Assembly (NCBI RefSeq): GCF_002105155.1
Contig: NW_019029004.1
Coordinates: 1 to 64,000, forward strand
Source: Lobosporangium transversale
Taxonomy: Eukaryota > Mortierellomycota > Mortierellomycetes > Mortierellales > Mortierellaceae
DNA: 64,000 bases
Reading direction: 5' to 3'
A program made the translations under genes and the position numbers. Positions 1 through 14,054 of the stretch are shown here, piece by piece; within the stretch, counting starts at the first letter, position 1, and every line of letters begins with the position of its first letter. Below the pieces are notes generated by a model, which had not been told where the DNA came from, did not search any database, and worked only from the letters and a program-made list of their open reading frames with translations.

Positions 1-1553
1 TGATGAGGCCAAGCTTGAAGATATCATTGCCAAACACATTGGCATGGGGAGAGTTTCCTACTTTGCTATAAAACTTTGCAAGAGCCCTATTGCTAGCGCG
101 GAATAAGAGAGCGCGACCACCGGCTCCAGCCCCCTCTACAGATGGTTCGGATAAAAAGTGAATATTAGTATAATGTATTAGTATAATGGCATATTAAGCA
201 TCTTTCTAAAATTCTCTACCAAGGTTGACAAAGGCCTTGACGTCAGCTGCCCATGGATGTTTCATGAACGCTGCTGCGCCAAAGAGTCCAATTTCCTCGC
301 CATTATTGATATTGAAGATGACATTGTGCTTGACAGGATGGTGAATTAAATTACGGATCATCTATTATTAATAGAGAAAAAAAAAAAAAAAAAAAAAAAC
401 CCCCCCCCCGAGATATGTTAGTTTTAGAAGGTCATGGTTCTTATAAAAAGCATAGTTCAGGATTATAGAACAATCAGAGGTCTGTCATACCTCTAGGCAG
501 ACAACTACGCCAATGCCATCGTCTGTTGCACCATGTCCAATTAGAACAGAATCTAATAAAGTTGATAAGGAATTAAAGTTTGTTTAATTATGATCAAGCA
601 AAGAAAAGGCAAAAGATGCAAATATTTTTTGCCAGTACAGATGTTTTCATCAGCATGCAGTGCAGCATTATTTCCTTTCCCTTCCCTCCTTCAAGGATAA
701 TTATAATGAAGGGAGAAATAAAAAAAGTTATGGGACAGTTGTGATAGTTTCATAAAATATTTAAGATCCAAGAAAGTTATTTTGCTCTCATGTCCCAAAA
801 TGGATTCGATGACTGGGATAAATATCTCCGGCAACGGAATTATGCTGACAGATGTTCATAATCTTCCCTCATTTGTCATCCTTTCTTTTTTTTTTTTTTT
901 TAAACACATGTGCACATGTGTCAAATAAAGATTACTAGATTTTACTTGCCATAGTGAGCATCAACCACAACGGCCTCAGGATGGCCTTTCTTGCTGTTTT
1001 CTGCACGGCCTTCTGTGCCAACAACACGCACAAGAATATTGGATGATTCATAAAACTCAAGACGGGTCGAGTTGCTCAAGAAGTTTTGGGCCAATGTCAT
1101 CTTGACATTGTCATCTGCAATCTCAACAATCCTGTTCAGCTGACGTGCTTCTTCCTGCAGATCCTTGACGGCCTTGACAAGATAATCATAAACACGCAAA
1201 TTCTCATGCGAATTAATAGGGTGAGGTTGTCGAGCGATCTGTTCGAGATGTTTCCAAGCCCATTGAGCAGAGAAATCAAACGGACCAGTAGCATCTGCAA
1301 CGGATTTAGGAGATGGAAGTGAAAGCCGCTTGTAGCTAACAATGCTACCAATGACCAAGTAGGACACAGCTATGAGCAAGAAAACACCGGCCATACGACG
1401 CCAGGACCCTTGATTGATAGTGGAACTAGCAGGCATCGAGCCACGTCCCAAATAAGGAGATTGACCGTTACGAAGCAGAGGAGACTCTTCTGAGGGTTCA
1501 TCCTCGCTACTCCGCCTGGTTGGCCTGTCAGAACGAGAATTGGACTGAGCCAT
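1..1553 (-). CDS. M28-family membrane metallopeptidase, N-terminal part (gene runs off the left edge)
   Basis: Exons on the minus strand: 1553-950, 552-491, 361-220, 135-1 (continuing beyond the window). The protein starts with a polar, serine-rich cytosolic tail. One membrane segment follows at about residues 54-73, then a lumenal M28 zinc-peptidase domain. HYDS (about 200-203), the ATDDG motif (210-214) and GEEIG (243-247) are the zinc-ligand and catalytic signatures. The topology matches the ER metallopeptidase 1 / vacuolar membrane protease (Pff1) family, zinc aminopeptidase-like enzymes of the endomembrane system. I cannot separate the two subfamilies because the multi-spanning C-terminal half is missing. 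The first intron uses a GC donor (G|GCAAGT at 949-948): only this junction restores HYDS in frame. The 397-base first intron contains A/T runs. VPS26 is transcribed divergently upstream. Confidence 0.9.
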
Positions 1554-2074
1554 ATCTCTGTTCTTGGACGGTTTGCGATTGTGAAGGGTCGACTATGTGG
1601 TGGTACCAGATCAGCAACCAACAGCAGATCAATTGCACGGGTAAAGATTTGACCAAGCCAGGGGAAACAGTTAAAAAAAGGGGGAGTGAGAGTGAATGAG
1701 GAAGAAAAAGAATATTACACCAATTTAGTGAGTGAGCGAGTAAGCCTGACACGATACAAGTAGAGTGTCAACTGTAAGAAAGAGGCAATGGATGAATCTT
1801 ACCATGCATTCAAACGATGGACTGTGGTCAAAGAGAAGAATGAATGTCAAAGCATGAGGCCATGCTTCTTTAAATTTTTTATTTTTCTGCAGTAAAAGCA
1901 AAACTCAGTCTGGCCAATCAACAGACACGCGTATCTGTTGTGAGGGATGACCAGGGACAGACGAGCTTGCCACTTGCACTTCTTTCTTTCTCATTCATTT
2001 TTTTCTCATTAGAATAAATCAACTCCATTTCTTCAAAAAATATCTCCTTCGCTCAACGCGCTACTTTTCTCAAT
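1554..2074. other. Divergent intergenic region between the M28 peptidase gene and VPS26
   Basis: About 520 bases with no convincing coding sequence. It must hold both promoters. The 200 bases before the VPS26 start codon are rich in pyrimidine tracts (runs of tttctttctttctc and ttttttctc near 1980-2010), a usual fungal promoter texture. No TATA box could be assigned with confidence. Confidence 0.5.
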
Positions 2075-2793
2075 ATGGCTATGGCAGTAAGTTAGCCAGT
2101 TTCACAACTCTGCCAAAGTCAATTTGCGTTATGATACATTACATCTTGACAAAAGTAATCCCGACCCATCACTTTTAGAACCTTTTTGGCTTCTCAGCCC
2201 CGGTGGACGTTGAAATCAACTTCAATGGTCAGGAAAAGCGAAAACAGATTGAGGCCAAAGTCGACAAAGACAGACGCGAGAAGTTTCCTCTTTACTTTGA
2301 TGGAGAGACTGTTGCAGGCAAGGTAAAAAAAAAAAAAAAAAAAAAAAAAAAGCTCGCTGGAGCAAACATCTTCTCCTTCCCCTATCAATCATTCAGTAGC
2401 AGCAACCCCTCCTTCCCTTCTTTCTTTTTGAAGCTTACGACTTTATTCTTCTTCAGATCAATATTAGAGTCAAGGATGGTAAAAAAGTGGAGCACAATGG
2501 CATCAAGGTCGAGTTTGTTGGAAGCATAGGTATTATCACGCAGCAACAAAAAATCACTGGAGTCTAAAGCGATCGATACGATTAATTCTATCCGACGTCA
2601 AATGACAGAATCTTTTCTTTGTTTTTGTTTTTCAAAGAGCTCTTTTATGATCGTGGAAACCACTATGAATTCAGGACTATGCAACAAGAATTGGCTGTGC
2701 CTGGCGAGCTTCGCAATAATACAACATTCGATTTCGAGTTTAAGAATGTGGAAAAGCAATATGAAAGTTATCATGGCATCAATGTCAAGCTGA

Positions 2794-2830
<37 letters not shown>

Positions 2831-3793
2831 AGAAACTAAAATCTTATGGATTCTCTAGATCAAAGAAGACTGAGGATAGTTGTTCTCATGATAACTTATC
2901 CTTGTAGATACTTTGTCCGTGTCACAGTTCAGCGACGATTGGCAGATGTGGTAAAGGAACAGGATATCTGGGTGCATTCTTATGTGATGCCTTCAGACGG
3001 CAACACTTCAATTAAGATGGAAGTAGGTATTGAGGACTGCTTACACATTGAATTCGAGTACAATAAATCAAGGTATATCCACAACATACTGTTCAACCTG
3101 ATTTTGTAAAGCTTGTTCTTGGATGAAAGAAACCCGAACTGCAACAACACTATGTATAGCTGCTAAACTAAAATTTTATTTCGTTGAATAGATATCATTT
3201 GAAGGATGTTATTGTTGGGAAGATCTATTTCCTCTTGGTCCGCATCAAGATCAAACACATGGAGCTTTCTATTATCCGCAGGGAAACTACAGGTGCACCA
3301 CCAAATCAATACAATGAGAGCGAAACCATCACAAAGTTTGAAATCATGGATGGTGCGCCTGTTCGTGGCGAAACCATCCCTATACGTCTTTTCTTAGGAG
3401 GATTCGAACTTACCCCAACGTTCCGAGACGGTAATAATAGCTACATGTGTTTATTTATTTTTTTTTTTTTCCAATGTTTCGTTCCACAGACATGTCCTAA
3501 AAATGTTACAATCCAATCGGGTTTTCCCATTAAAATAGTCAACATGAAATTCTCTGCAAGATATTATCTGAACTTGGTTCTGATCGATGAGGAAAATAGA
3601 CGCTATTTCAAGCAGCAGGAGATTACGATTTTCCGTCGTCGAGGTAAACACCACGCGATTTTTTTCTGCAAGTGTCAGCCTTTGAACCTAAAATGTCCCA
3701 TGTCACGCATTAACTTTTTTCTATTTCATCTATTGTTTCGTTTCAGATGATGACGAGATTGTGGATGACCAAGCAAAGATAGATCAAATTTAG
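2075..3793 (+). CDS. VPS26: Retromer subunit VPS26
   Basis: Eight exons: 2075-2086, 2179-2322, 2457-2529, 2638-2794, 2908-3072, 3192-3430, 3539-3643, 3747-3793 (313 residues). VPS26 is the arrestin-like subunit of the retromer cargo complex, which recycles sorting receptors from endosomes to the Golgi. The family is recognisable throughout: an LFGF motif just after the start, the PVDVEI strand, VGIEDCLHIEFEYNKS, YHLKDVIVGKIYFLLVRI, IMDGAPVRGE, IPIRLFL and the RRYFKQQEI strand. The length is normal for the family. Exon 1 encodes only four residues (MAMA), and the acceptor at 2177-2178 gives the NLFGF start. The intron before 3539 contains a decoy acceptor (3488-3489) that would lead to an early stop. 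Two introns begin GTAAAA and run directly into 22-28 A. The acidic tail ends in DQI. ATE1 converges from the right. Confidence 0.96.
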
Positions 3794-3956
3794 AGAGTTC
3801 ACCCCGTGTAAACTATGTCGCTATGCTTTATAAAGCTTCCATTCGAATACAATGCCAATTACAAAGAAAAAGTACAAGGGCTTTTCTTTTTGGATGTACT
3901 ATATACGAACAACACACTATATCCAATAGACACGAACAATGTTTCCTCATCACCCA

Positions 3957-6515
<2,559 letters not shown>

Positions 6516-6950
6516 CTTTAATGATGGGTCTTTAACAAGAAAATGAAGAAGAGAAAAGAAATGGCGAAGCTGTCTATGCAAATAGATCATAGTGACTCCG
6601 GCACAGCCTGTGTCCCAAAGTCCACACCTCCAAATGCGGCTTAGGCTTTCGCCTGTAGGGATGTGGCGTAGAATCTAGTGCAACTAGAATTGTAGGCCGG
6701 CTCGTCACAATTGTGTCAAAAAAAAAAAAAAAAAAAAAATCTATTTAAAGCAGTTTCTCAACAAGCCAACTTGGCGTTAATAGCCAAGTCACAGAAGCCA
6801 AGAGCTACTTCTCCTGGAGTCTAGGGCCAATAGGTATTAATTCTGGTATCAGGTGTGTGAAAGCTTGGGCATGTTGTACTGTTGGATACTCTCCATTATT
6901 CGAAGGAAGCTACATTAGTTCTTTATTTATTGAAAAGAGCTATGAATAGT
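6516..6950. other. Spacer between ATE1 and the first C2 gene
   Basis: No gene could be supported. The region includes the ATE1 upstream sequence and an A run of 20 at 6720-6739. The reading frame that continues ATE1 exon 1 upstream to 6590 shows no conserved residues and is treated as 5' leader. Confidence 0.4.
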
Positions 6951-7475
6951 TCACGAACGATCCTCAACGAACTGCATCTGCATATTGATGTGTCCGTTAC
7001 TACGGAGACCAAGCCACTTGGGAAGATTGTAGTCTTTGGGTCCCTCACGGCCTGTGTTAAAGACATTTGTCAAAGAGATGGAAGTGTCGCCAATCTTGTC
7101 ATTACGGAATGTATCCTTATCAACAACACGGACATGCAGTTTGTCTTGGCCAGGACGAACATAGAAGCAAAAAGTCTCGTCGAAGACAGGGTTGAGGCCC
7201 TTCGTGTCCTTGGATCGGTGCTTGTATGATTTTTCAAGCCACATCTCAATAAATGGATCCGACTTGCCAAACCAATCCTTGTCCTTCAGATTGGTGGCAC
7301 GGTTCAACTTGACGTAGAGCTGACCCTTGTGTTTGGAGGCTTGGATAGTGGGGTCGAAAGCAGTGTCAGAAGTGCTTCCAAGATCCATGCAGCTGGTGTC
7401 TGCTGAAGAAGATACAACAGCAACGGCGGCAAAGACAGGAGCAATGATCAAAGCGGACAAGGTAAGGAGCTTCAT
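6951..7475 (-). CDS. Small secreted single-C2-domain protein (copy 1)
   Basis: Intronless, 174 residues. The first 17 or so residues (MKLLTLSALIIAPVFAA) form a signal peptide. A roughly 30-residue linker follows, then one C2 domain from the GQLYVKLNRATNL strand through SDPFIEMWLEK, FDETFCFYV, LHVRVVDKD to the FVED end. C2 domains are eight-stranded beta sandwiches that often bind Ca2+ and phospholipids. Aspartates at the KDKDWFG..SDP loop and in VVDKDTFRND sit where Ca2+ ligands are expected. Extracellular single-C2 proteins are unusual and the job of this one is unknown. A close paralogue of the same architecture is transcribed divergently at 7947-8444, so the pair looks like an inverted duplication. 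The start Met directly precedes the signal peptide and needs no alternative. Confidence 0.85.
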   Translation of the reverse strand: MKLLTLSALIIAPVFAAVAVVSSSADTSCMDLGSTSDTAFDPTIQASKHKGQLYVKLNRATNLKDKDWFGKSDPFIEMWLEKSYKHRSKDTKGLNPVFDETFCFYVRPGQDKLHVRVVDKDTFRNDKIGDTSISLTNVFNTGREGPKDYNLPKWLGLRSNGHINMQMQFVEDRS

Positions 7476-7946
7476 GGTTTAGTTGGGATATGAGCAAATG
7501 ATACTTTGACAAACTGCGTCTTCACAGACCTTATATCTTTTTTTTTTTTTTTTTTTTTTTTCCAAGAGGAACCCATTGAGAAGCATTTGATACCCTGGGT
7601 CTTTTTCTAAGACCAATGTTTTGGCGAGATAGACAGAAAAGACACTCATTCTGCTACATCCTGACTTGGATCCAAGCCATGAGATGAAACTGTTGTTATA
7701 ATTATAGTTATTTCTATGTGAAACGTGTTCCAATGCATCATTTTACGCGTATCTTTCTCTCTGAAAGCCAAACTACTTTGGATCCATTTGTCTCCAATAA
7801 ATCTCTCATTTTTACATTTAAATGGAGAGCAAATTACACGTCCTTTCGAGTAAAAATCAACATTAACTCAATTGCCCACTCAACAACTAACCTGTAAAAA
7901 TCAGTCTGCTTTACATCCTTTTTTCCCCTTTATACTTCGCTCCACT
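7476..7946. promoter_or_regulatory. Shared bidirectional promoter region of the two C2 genes
   Basis: A 471-base spacer between divergent paralogues, containing a T run of 25 at 7537-7561 and no coding sequence. Both genes must be driven from here, so co-regulation is possible. No specific operator was identified. A tttatact element lies about 20 bases before the plus-strand start codon, too close to be a normal TATA box. Confidence 0.45.
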
Positions 7947-8444
7947 ATGCGTTTTAAAACCCTTATCGCCATCTTCCTTATGCCTGTCGCTGTCATGGCC
8001 GCTACAATCCCAGTAGTCAAGACCGATGTCGAAGCCAGTGGTGTCAACATTTTGGCCACCAAGAAGGGTCAACTCTATGTCAAGTTGAATCGTGCAAACA
8101 AACTCACCAATAAGGACCGGGTAAGCAGAAATGACCCTTTTATCGAGATGTGGCTCGAGAAACCATACAAGCAGCGCTCCAAGGACACCAAAGGCCAAGA
8201 TCCGGTTTTCGATGAGACCTTCTGTTTTTATGTCCGCCCTGGCCAGAACAAGTTGTATGTCCGTGCTGTTGATAAGGACACATTCAGTAATGATAAGATT
8301 GGGCAGACTACCATTTCTCTGGATCAAGTAATGGCGAGTGGCGAGAGCCCTGCTCAAGATTACAAACTCCCCAAGTGGTTCGGAATCTCTGACAACGGCT
8401 CTGTCAATATCCAGCTGAAGTTTGTTGAAGACAAGTCTGCGTAA
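7947..8444 (+). CDS. Small secreted single-C2-domain protein (copy 2)
   Basis: Intronless, 165 residues, beginning with a signal peptide (MRFKTLIAIFLMPVAVMAA). The C2 domain is strongly similar to copy 1: KGQLYVKLNRA, NDPFIEMWLEKPYK, RSKDTKG, DPVFDETFCFYVRPGQ, KLYVRAVDKDTFSNDKIG and the KLPKWFG strand are shared almost residue for residue. One difference lies in loop 1, where copy 1 has KDKDWFGKSD and this copy has NKDRVSRND. This may alter Ca2+ binding. I chose Met at 7947 rather than an upstream in-frame codon because it starts the signal peptide. A taataaag polyadenylation-like signal follows near 8501. The function is unknown; secretion and a lipid- or cell-surface-binding role are inferred. 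Confidence 0.85.
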   Translation: MRFKTLIAIFLMPVAVMAATIPVVKTDVEASGVNILATKKGQLYVKLNRANKLTNKDRVSRNDPFIEMWLEKPYKQRSKDTKGQDPVFDETFCFYVRPGQNKLYVRAVDKDTFSNDKIGQTTISLDQVMASGESPAQDYKLPKWFGISDNGSVNIQLKFVEDKSA

Positions 8445-8654
8445 AAAAATCTCATCATATGCTTTATAAACTCTACAGCTATCCAGCCAATATTTGGATT
8501 TAATAAAGGAAGATTGCATATCAAATTAATAGACGAATGGAACCTAGTGGATTGCTCATTCCTTATTTATTTTTATAATGATATAAATGTCCCAGTTCAA
8601 CGGCAAACAAAGACTTTTTTTTTTTATTTTTTATTTTTATTTTTTTATTTTTTT

Positions 8655-10747
8655 TCACCAATAGAACACATCAATGTGATGGTCGCCTTTGGGGAACAAA
8701 ATGTTCAACAAAAGACGAGTCGATTCATCCCTGATAAGGACATCACCATATGCCTCATTCAACTCTGTCAATGAACGCAAGCCTGTGACTAAGGGTGTGA
8801 ATGTAAGCGGCATGAAACCTGCACTGAAAATTAACGGCGCCTCTCCTTCCTTTTCCCAAGCCAGTCTCTCCTCAAACAACTTTTCAGGCGATGGTTTGGC
8901 CCAGTCCTTTGCATCCTCAATTTTGCCATCCTTGAAGATAACTTCCAGTCCCTTTCCACTAGATCCTTCAACTTTGCGGTAAAAATCAAGTTGCAGCCGA
9001 CCATTCACACCAGCCAGTGCAGAGTTGGCAAGACGTTTCTCCAATTCTGGAGCAACCTTCTTAATGAAGGCTGAATAACTGAGAATACGAGTATATACTC
9101 TGAAACCTTGCTCATAGCTAGGCTTACGCTTAAGGCTCTGGCCAAGAAGGAGGCTCAGAGGATGTCGCTTGTGCAAGCTATATGCAAGCTGGAACGGCGC
9201 TTCTTTTTTCTCGTCTTTTTCGGTAGGAACCGATGTATTCCCGCTGGTTGCGGCTACAATCGATACGATGGGACCACTTGGGGAAGCAGTGGATTCCGGT
9301 TCAGCTTCTTTAATTCCTTCGTCCGATGGCTCCTTGTCACTTGCCAACGCGGCCTCACGTTCTTTAATAATCAGGGCCTGACGTTCCTTGGTGATATCAA
9401 AGAGCTGCCTAAGAACTGAATGCCAAGTCTGAACATAGGAAACTTCTTGTTCATCTAAGGCCATAGCCTCCAACTGGGCCCCGAAGAATCCATTGGATAG
9501 CACTGTGAATCCAACAGGCTTTTTAGATGCCGCGTCAATGATGATCCGAGTGTCACGATCTCCATCGAATCGGTTCTGTTTGATCTCAAATACATCATGT
9601 ATAGTGTACCGCCAGTATTCGGGACTGTAATGAGTACCGACCGTTGCGTTCAAATGCATGTTGGCAGGTGTACTGAGACGGTTTAAAAATGGAAGATCGT
9701 CCTTGTTAGCAACGCGGAGGATGTAGGGTTCTGACTTGCCTTTGGCAAGCGTGGGAACAACACTGGTGCTCTCGATTTTAGCATTTGGCCTAACAAGTAG
9801 GCCATACTCATATCCAAATTGACTATCATCATGTGGGAAAAAGGGTACAAAAAGTTATGAGGGATGTAACTTTAAATAAAATGTCTCAATTATCAGGATG
9901 AGTGAGAAATCTTACCGATAAAAATGTGCAATACCAGGAATCAACTGGAGAACATCGCCTCGAGCGTCTGATTCAGGGTGGACCAGCTCAAAAAGGAGCT
10001 TTCGGATAAGTCCCTTATTGCGATATTCCTGGCAAGAGCACATGCCATAATTTATCAATGAAGAAAATAAATATAAATAAATAAAGACAACAGTCGAGCT
10101 GTTACAAATACGTTTTTAAGAAAAAAAGGGTGCTTACAGGGTCGGTCGCAATCAATTCTGGTTTGCCAAAAGACAAATCCACAGATCCATAGAATGCTCT
10201 CACTCGATGCAAAGATACACATGCTACAATCGGGTTCTTGCCATTCGAACGCTTAGTATCCTCGACAAGTGCGTAGTCATGTTCACTCATAACAGCTGAT
10301 TTTCCACTCAATAATCGTCTCTAAACGATTAGAATCACAGCGGTTTGCTATCGTCAGGAATATCACCCAATTGTTCTCCGTATCGTGCGCCCGTGGCAAA
10401 ACAAAAAATAAAAAATAAAAACAAAACCGAATAGTTCCTTACTGCGGCTGCAATCACAAACTGATTGGGACCGGGGATTCTATCAGTAGGATGGGGATCT
10501 CCAACAGGAAGCCACTAATAAAATCGAGAGATTTATGACGATCTTATTATTAATCATGATATTAAAAAACCCCTGACCTTGATCTACATAAATTAAGAAC
10601 GTCGTGATTTTTGTTGAGTACCCTGAAGCATTCACCAAGGAGTTTTCCGACATTTTCAGTATCATCCTTGGTGGACCAACGAAGTATGAGTCCGTCACCG
10701 ATATCGATGGTTTTACGCTGCTCAGTTGGAAAGTGTAAAGAGCCCAT
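8655..10747 (-). CDS. GNAT-family N-acetyltransferase with C-terminal extension
   Basis: Five exons on the minus strand: 10747-10622, 10514-10443, 10320-10138, 10028-9916, 9822-8655 (553 residues). The N-terminal third is a GNAT acetyl-CoA-dependent acetyltransferase fold. LSFGKPELIATDPEYRNKGLIRKLL is the strand plus acetyl-CoA pyrophosphate-binding loop (consensus R/Q-x-x-G-x-G/A, here RNKGLI), followed by HFYRQFGYEYG. The rest (about 340 residues) is a second, less conserved domain ending in LLLNILFPKGDHHIDVFYW. That ending resembles the C-terminus of large bacterial GNATs of the Eis type, in which two acetyltransferase-like lobes precede a sterol-carrier-like lobe. The substrate is not predictable. 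An Ala/Glu-rich low-complexity linker interrupts the second part. The exon frames join exactly. Confidence 0.8.
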
Positions 10748-11088
10748 GTTGGAAGTGAGATGGAGAACGTTATGCCCTTACGAATGACGATGATAATTAA
10801 AAAGAAAATGTAAGTGAACAACGAAAACAAACAAGACAAGATGAGGTTCTGTGGAAGAAGAAGGAAAAAAGAAGGAACAGAACCAAACAAGGCTGCGGAT
10901 CATTATTTATGTTGGTAACCAAGCTAATTATCGCTTCCTAAAAAGGTGAACAAGTTGGCACATTCTTGGCAAACACTGGTGTTTTGTTGCGAAGCTCTTT
11001 CTATCAACTGCAACGCCGAGACAATTTGTTTATTTATATACAATGTTCTATAGTAGAGATCTGCCATGTATGGTATGGTAGACGCGCT
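10748..11088. other. Spacer between the GNAT and aldo/keto reductase genes
   Basis: 341 bases. It holds the upstream region of the GNAT gene (purine-rich on the plus strand, hence pyrimidine-rich on the transcribed side) and the 3' end of the reductase gene. No coding sequence was supported. Confidence 0.4.
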
Positions 11089-12693
11089 CTATATATTACT
11101 TGTACGAAGATTACACAAGGCTTGAAACTGTCTAGGCATCTCGACATCGACTCCAAGACCGATATATTTATCTAGGTTTCTAGCAATATCCTGAGGGAAC
11201 GGCCACTCCTTGGGATTGCTGACAGAATCAAGTCGAGCCATCTGGGATGGCTTCAACGTGAACTCCAATGCGTTCAGGTTATCTTCCAACTGCTCCAAGG
11301 TACGAGCACCGATCAAAGGTGACGTGATGCCAGGCTTTTGCAATATCCAGTTCATTGCCACTTGTGCGGGTGTTCTGTTACATTCTTGAGCAATGGCCTT
11401 GACCTCGTCCAAGATTCTCCAGTTTCTGTCGTGTTTGAAGTGGCTGTCCACCTGGCCTTTGCGCTTACTATCCTTGTTTTTCTGTTCGCGCGAATGCTTT
11501 CCAGTGAGGAATCCTTCAGCAAGGACAGACCAGGGGATAATTCCAATACCCATATCCGCACACATGGGCTGAATATCGGACTCGAGGGAACGGTTCAAAA
11601 GATTATAGCGTGTTTGGAAGCCAATGAACGGTGTCAATCCGCGTAGATCAGCCATTGTGTTGGCAGCTATTGAAATGTAAGACAAACCCATATGATCCTT
11701 AGATATTGTTCATCAAAGCAAATAACAACAGTCAACAATAATAAAGAAAAAGACAACTACAACATACAAGAAACCACCCAGCTGGGAGTGTCGCTCACAG
11801 CAACATAGAGAGCTTTCCCTGCACGGACAACATCGTCCAAGGCCCGCATGACTTCGTAAATGGGGATTCTATACTCCCAGAGGTGGACATAGAGGATGTC
11901 CACGTAGCCCACTCCCATACGCTTCAAACTACCATCCAAGGTCTCTACTAGATTTTTGCGATGGTTGCCACCTGGAGAGTAAAACAATAGCATCAATCGT
12001 ACAATGTTTAATTCATAACGACTCACTTTAAGTGAGAGAACTAATGATAAAATCCACGTCATTCACATTACCAGCATTGGCATTGGGATGACTATATCGA
12101 CCTGCAAGAGTCTCATTCGACGCTGCATTGACTGTAAAGGAGATTAGTACACGGAAACAGAAAATGAAAGTTGTCTGAACAAGATGGCATGCTTATGCTT
12201 ACTTGTGTACTTTGTGGCGACCACACACCCGCTTCTCTTGCTAGAAATGTATTCTCCCAAGAATCTTTCCGAATCACCATTTGTGTAAGTATTGGCGGTG
12301 TCAAAAAAATTGCCTCCTCTTTCGTAGTAAGTATCGAATATTTTTCTACACGCTTCCTTATTGTTACCATAGCCCTAAAAAAGCACCCATTCGTAGTGAT
12401 GGGCGTCTAATAGTAAATAGCAGGCCTATCTTGTCGAAGCATACTACATTTACCCATTCTTCTCCAAAGGTCTATATTGAAACATGGAAGAGGTTATTAT
12501 AGGCTTGATGAAAGAGATCGCTCACAGAAAGCAAAAAAAAAAAAAAAAAAAAAAAAACCAAATGCCTTTTTAAAATTACCAGCGTCCCGAGCGCTAAGGG
12601 ACTGACCCGAAGTCCAGATTTGCCTAAAAGCACATAGCTATCCAATGCTATCAGGGTCTGATCGATAGATGAGTTATCAGAAGTATCCTTCAT
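11089..12693 (-). CDS. Aldo/keto reductase (aryl-alcohol dehydrogenase-like)
   Basis: Five exons on the minus strand: 12693-12580, 12374-12203, 12131-12072, 11971-11768, 11666-11089 (375 residues). It is a TIM-barrel NADPH-dependent oxidoreductase reducing aldehydes or ketones. The catalytic tetrad is complete: Asp63 (NFFDTA), Tyr68 (TYTNG), Lys93 (VATKYT) and His145 (ILYVHLWE). Cofactor-binding features near the C-terminus include SPLIGARTLEQLEDNL. The family resemblance is to fungal aryl-alcohol dehydrogenases and norsolorinic-acid-reductase-like AKRs. The physiological substrate is unknown. The segment between LALGTL and the first helix is about eight residues shorter than usual. Exon 2 begins at the AG of TTTTTTAG (12376-12375); reading further upstream in that frame meets a stop. 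The gene shares its 5' region divergently with ADE1. Confidence 0.9.
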
Positions 12694-13046
12694 ACTGATT
12701 GAATGTTAAGATGTTATTAGGAAAGGAAAGAAAAAAAGGAAAAAAGAAAAATAGCGGAAGGAAAAGAGGAAGATAGAGAAAGGTGAACAAACAATAAAAA
12801 GTAGTTGAACCGAGAACCGAAACATATTCTCCCTCATGCGGTCCCATTCATTGGCAAGTGAAGAATCATGGTCAGATAGTAAGCATTACATTTCATAACG
12901 AAAGTCAACGTGTAGACGATCTACTGACATGCAATCTATCCTGTTACTGTTTATTCATACGGGCTTTTTTTCCCCTCTGCACAGTAACGTTTCCTTTTTT
13001 CTTTTCTTCTTTACTATTTTCATTTTGTCATAAAGATACGCAGACC
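12694..13046. promoter_or_regulatory. Divergent promoter region of the aldo/keto reductase and ADE1
   Basis: 353 bases between two divergent start codons. The ADE1 side is a long pyrimidine tract (about 12965-13025) typical of highly expressed fungal genes. No TGACTC-type Bas1/Gcn4 site could be identified by eye. Confidence 0.4.
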
Positions 13047-14022
13047 ATGACTGCCGTCGTCTCAACAAACTGCCCTGATCTTCAATTCGTTGCCCGCGGA
13101 AAAGTCCGTGATCTCTACAGAGTCGACGACCACTCACTCCTTTTTGTCGCCACCGACAGGATCAGTGCTTTCGATGTGATCATGAACAATGTAAGAACCG
13201 CGAATGGGTTCATGACAAAACAAACCTTATTGATCTGATCAGAAGAAACGTGTCCTCCGCTGTATTTTTTTTTTTTTTTTTTTTTTCCTTGAATGCATAC
13301 ACTCTGACTCACCCACTTAGTTCACAATTGATAATTTGAATTATCTCTGGGGGAAAATTACAGGGAATTACCAACAAAGGCAAGCTTCTTACAAAGATCA
13401 GCGACTTCTGGTTCTCATATCTCAAGGATGTTGTACCCAACCATCTGATCACCGCCAACTTTGAAGAGATGCCTGATAAAGTCAAACAGTACCGTGATCA
13501 ACTCGAAGGTCGATCCATGCTTGTTAAGAGTCTGCGTGTCCTTCCCATTGAATCAATTGTCCGAGGGTACATCACTGGCAAGTGAACGAATAACTTTTTA
13601 AGAATGTTTAAAACAAATACCAGCCAGTCAAACTAACCAATTTTTTTTGATTTCTACAGGTTCTGCATGGAAAGAGTACAAGGAGAAGGGAACTGTGTGC
13701 GATATTGCTCTTCCTGAAGATATGCAGGAAAGTCAAGCATTCCCCAAGCCATTGTGGACACCAAGTACCAAAGCCGAAATCGGCGATCATGATGAAAATA
13801 TTCACCCAAGCAAAGCTGCAGCCATCATTGGTGAGAAGCATGCTGCCGAAATGGCTAGGGTCTCTGTTGAGCTCTACACCAAGGCTCGTGACTATGCTTT
13901 GGAGCATGGAATTATCATTGCCGACACCAAATTTGAGTTTGGTGTCGATGAGAACGATAATCTTTACTTGATCGATGAGGTCTTGACACCAGGTAAAGAA
14001 CTTGACTGCCAATCTCCATATC

Positions 14023-14054
<32 letters not shown>

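Noticed and set aside
3490..3538. Apparent acceptor at 3488-3489 in a VPS26 intron.
   Set aside because: Use of it leads to a stop within a few codons. The next AG (3537-3538) restores the VNMKFSARYYLNL region.
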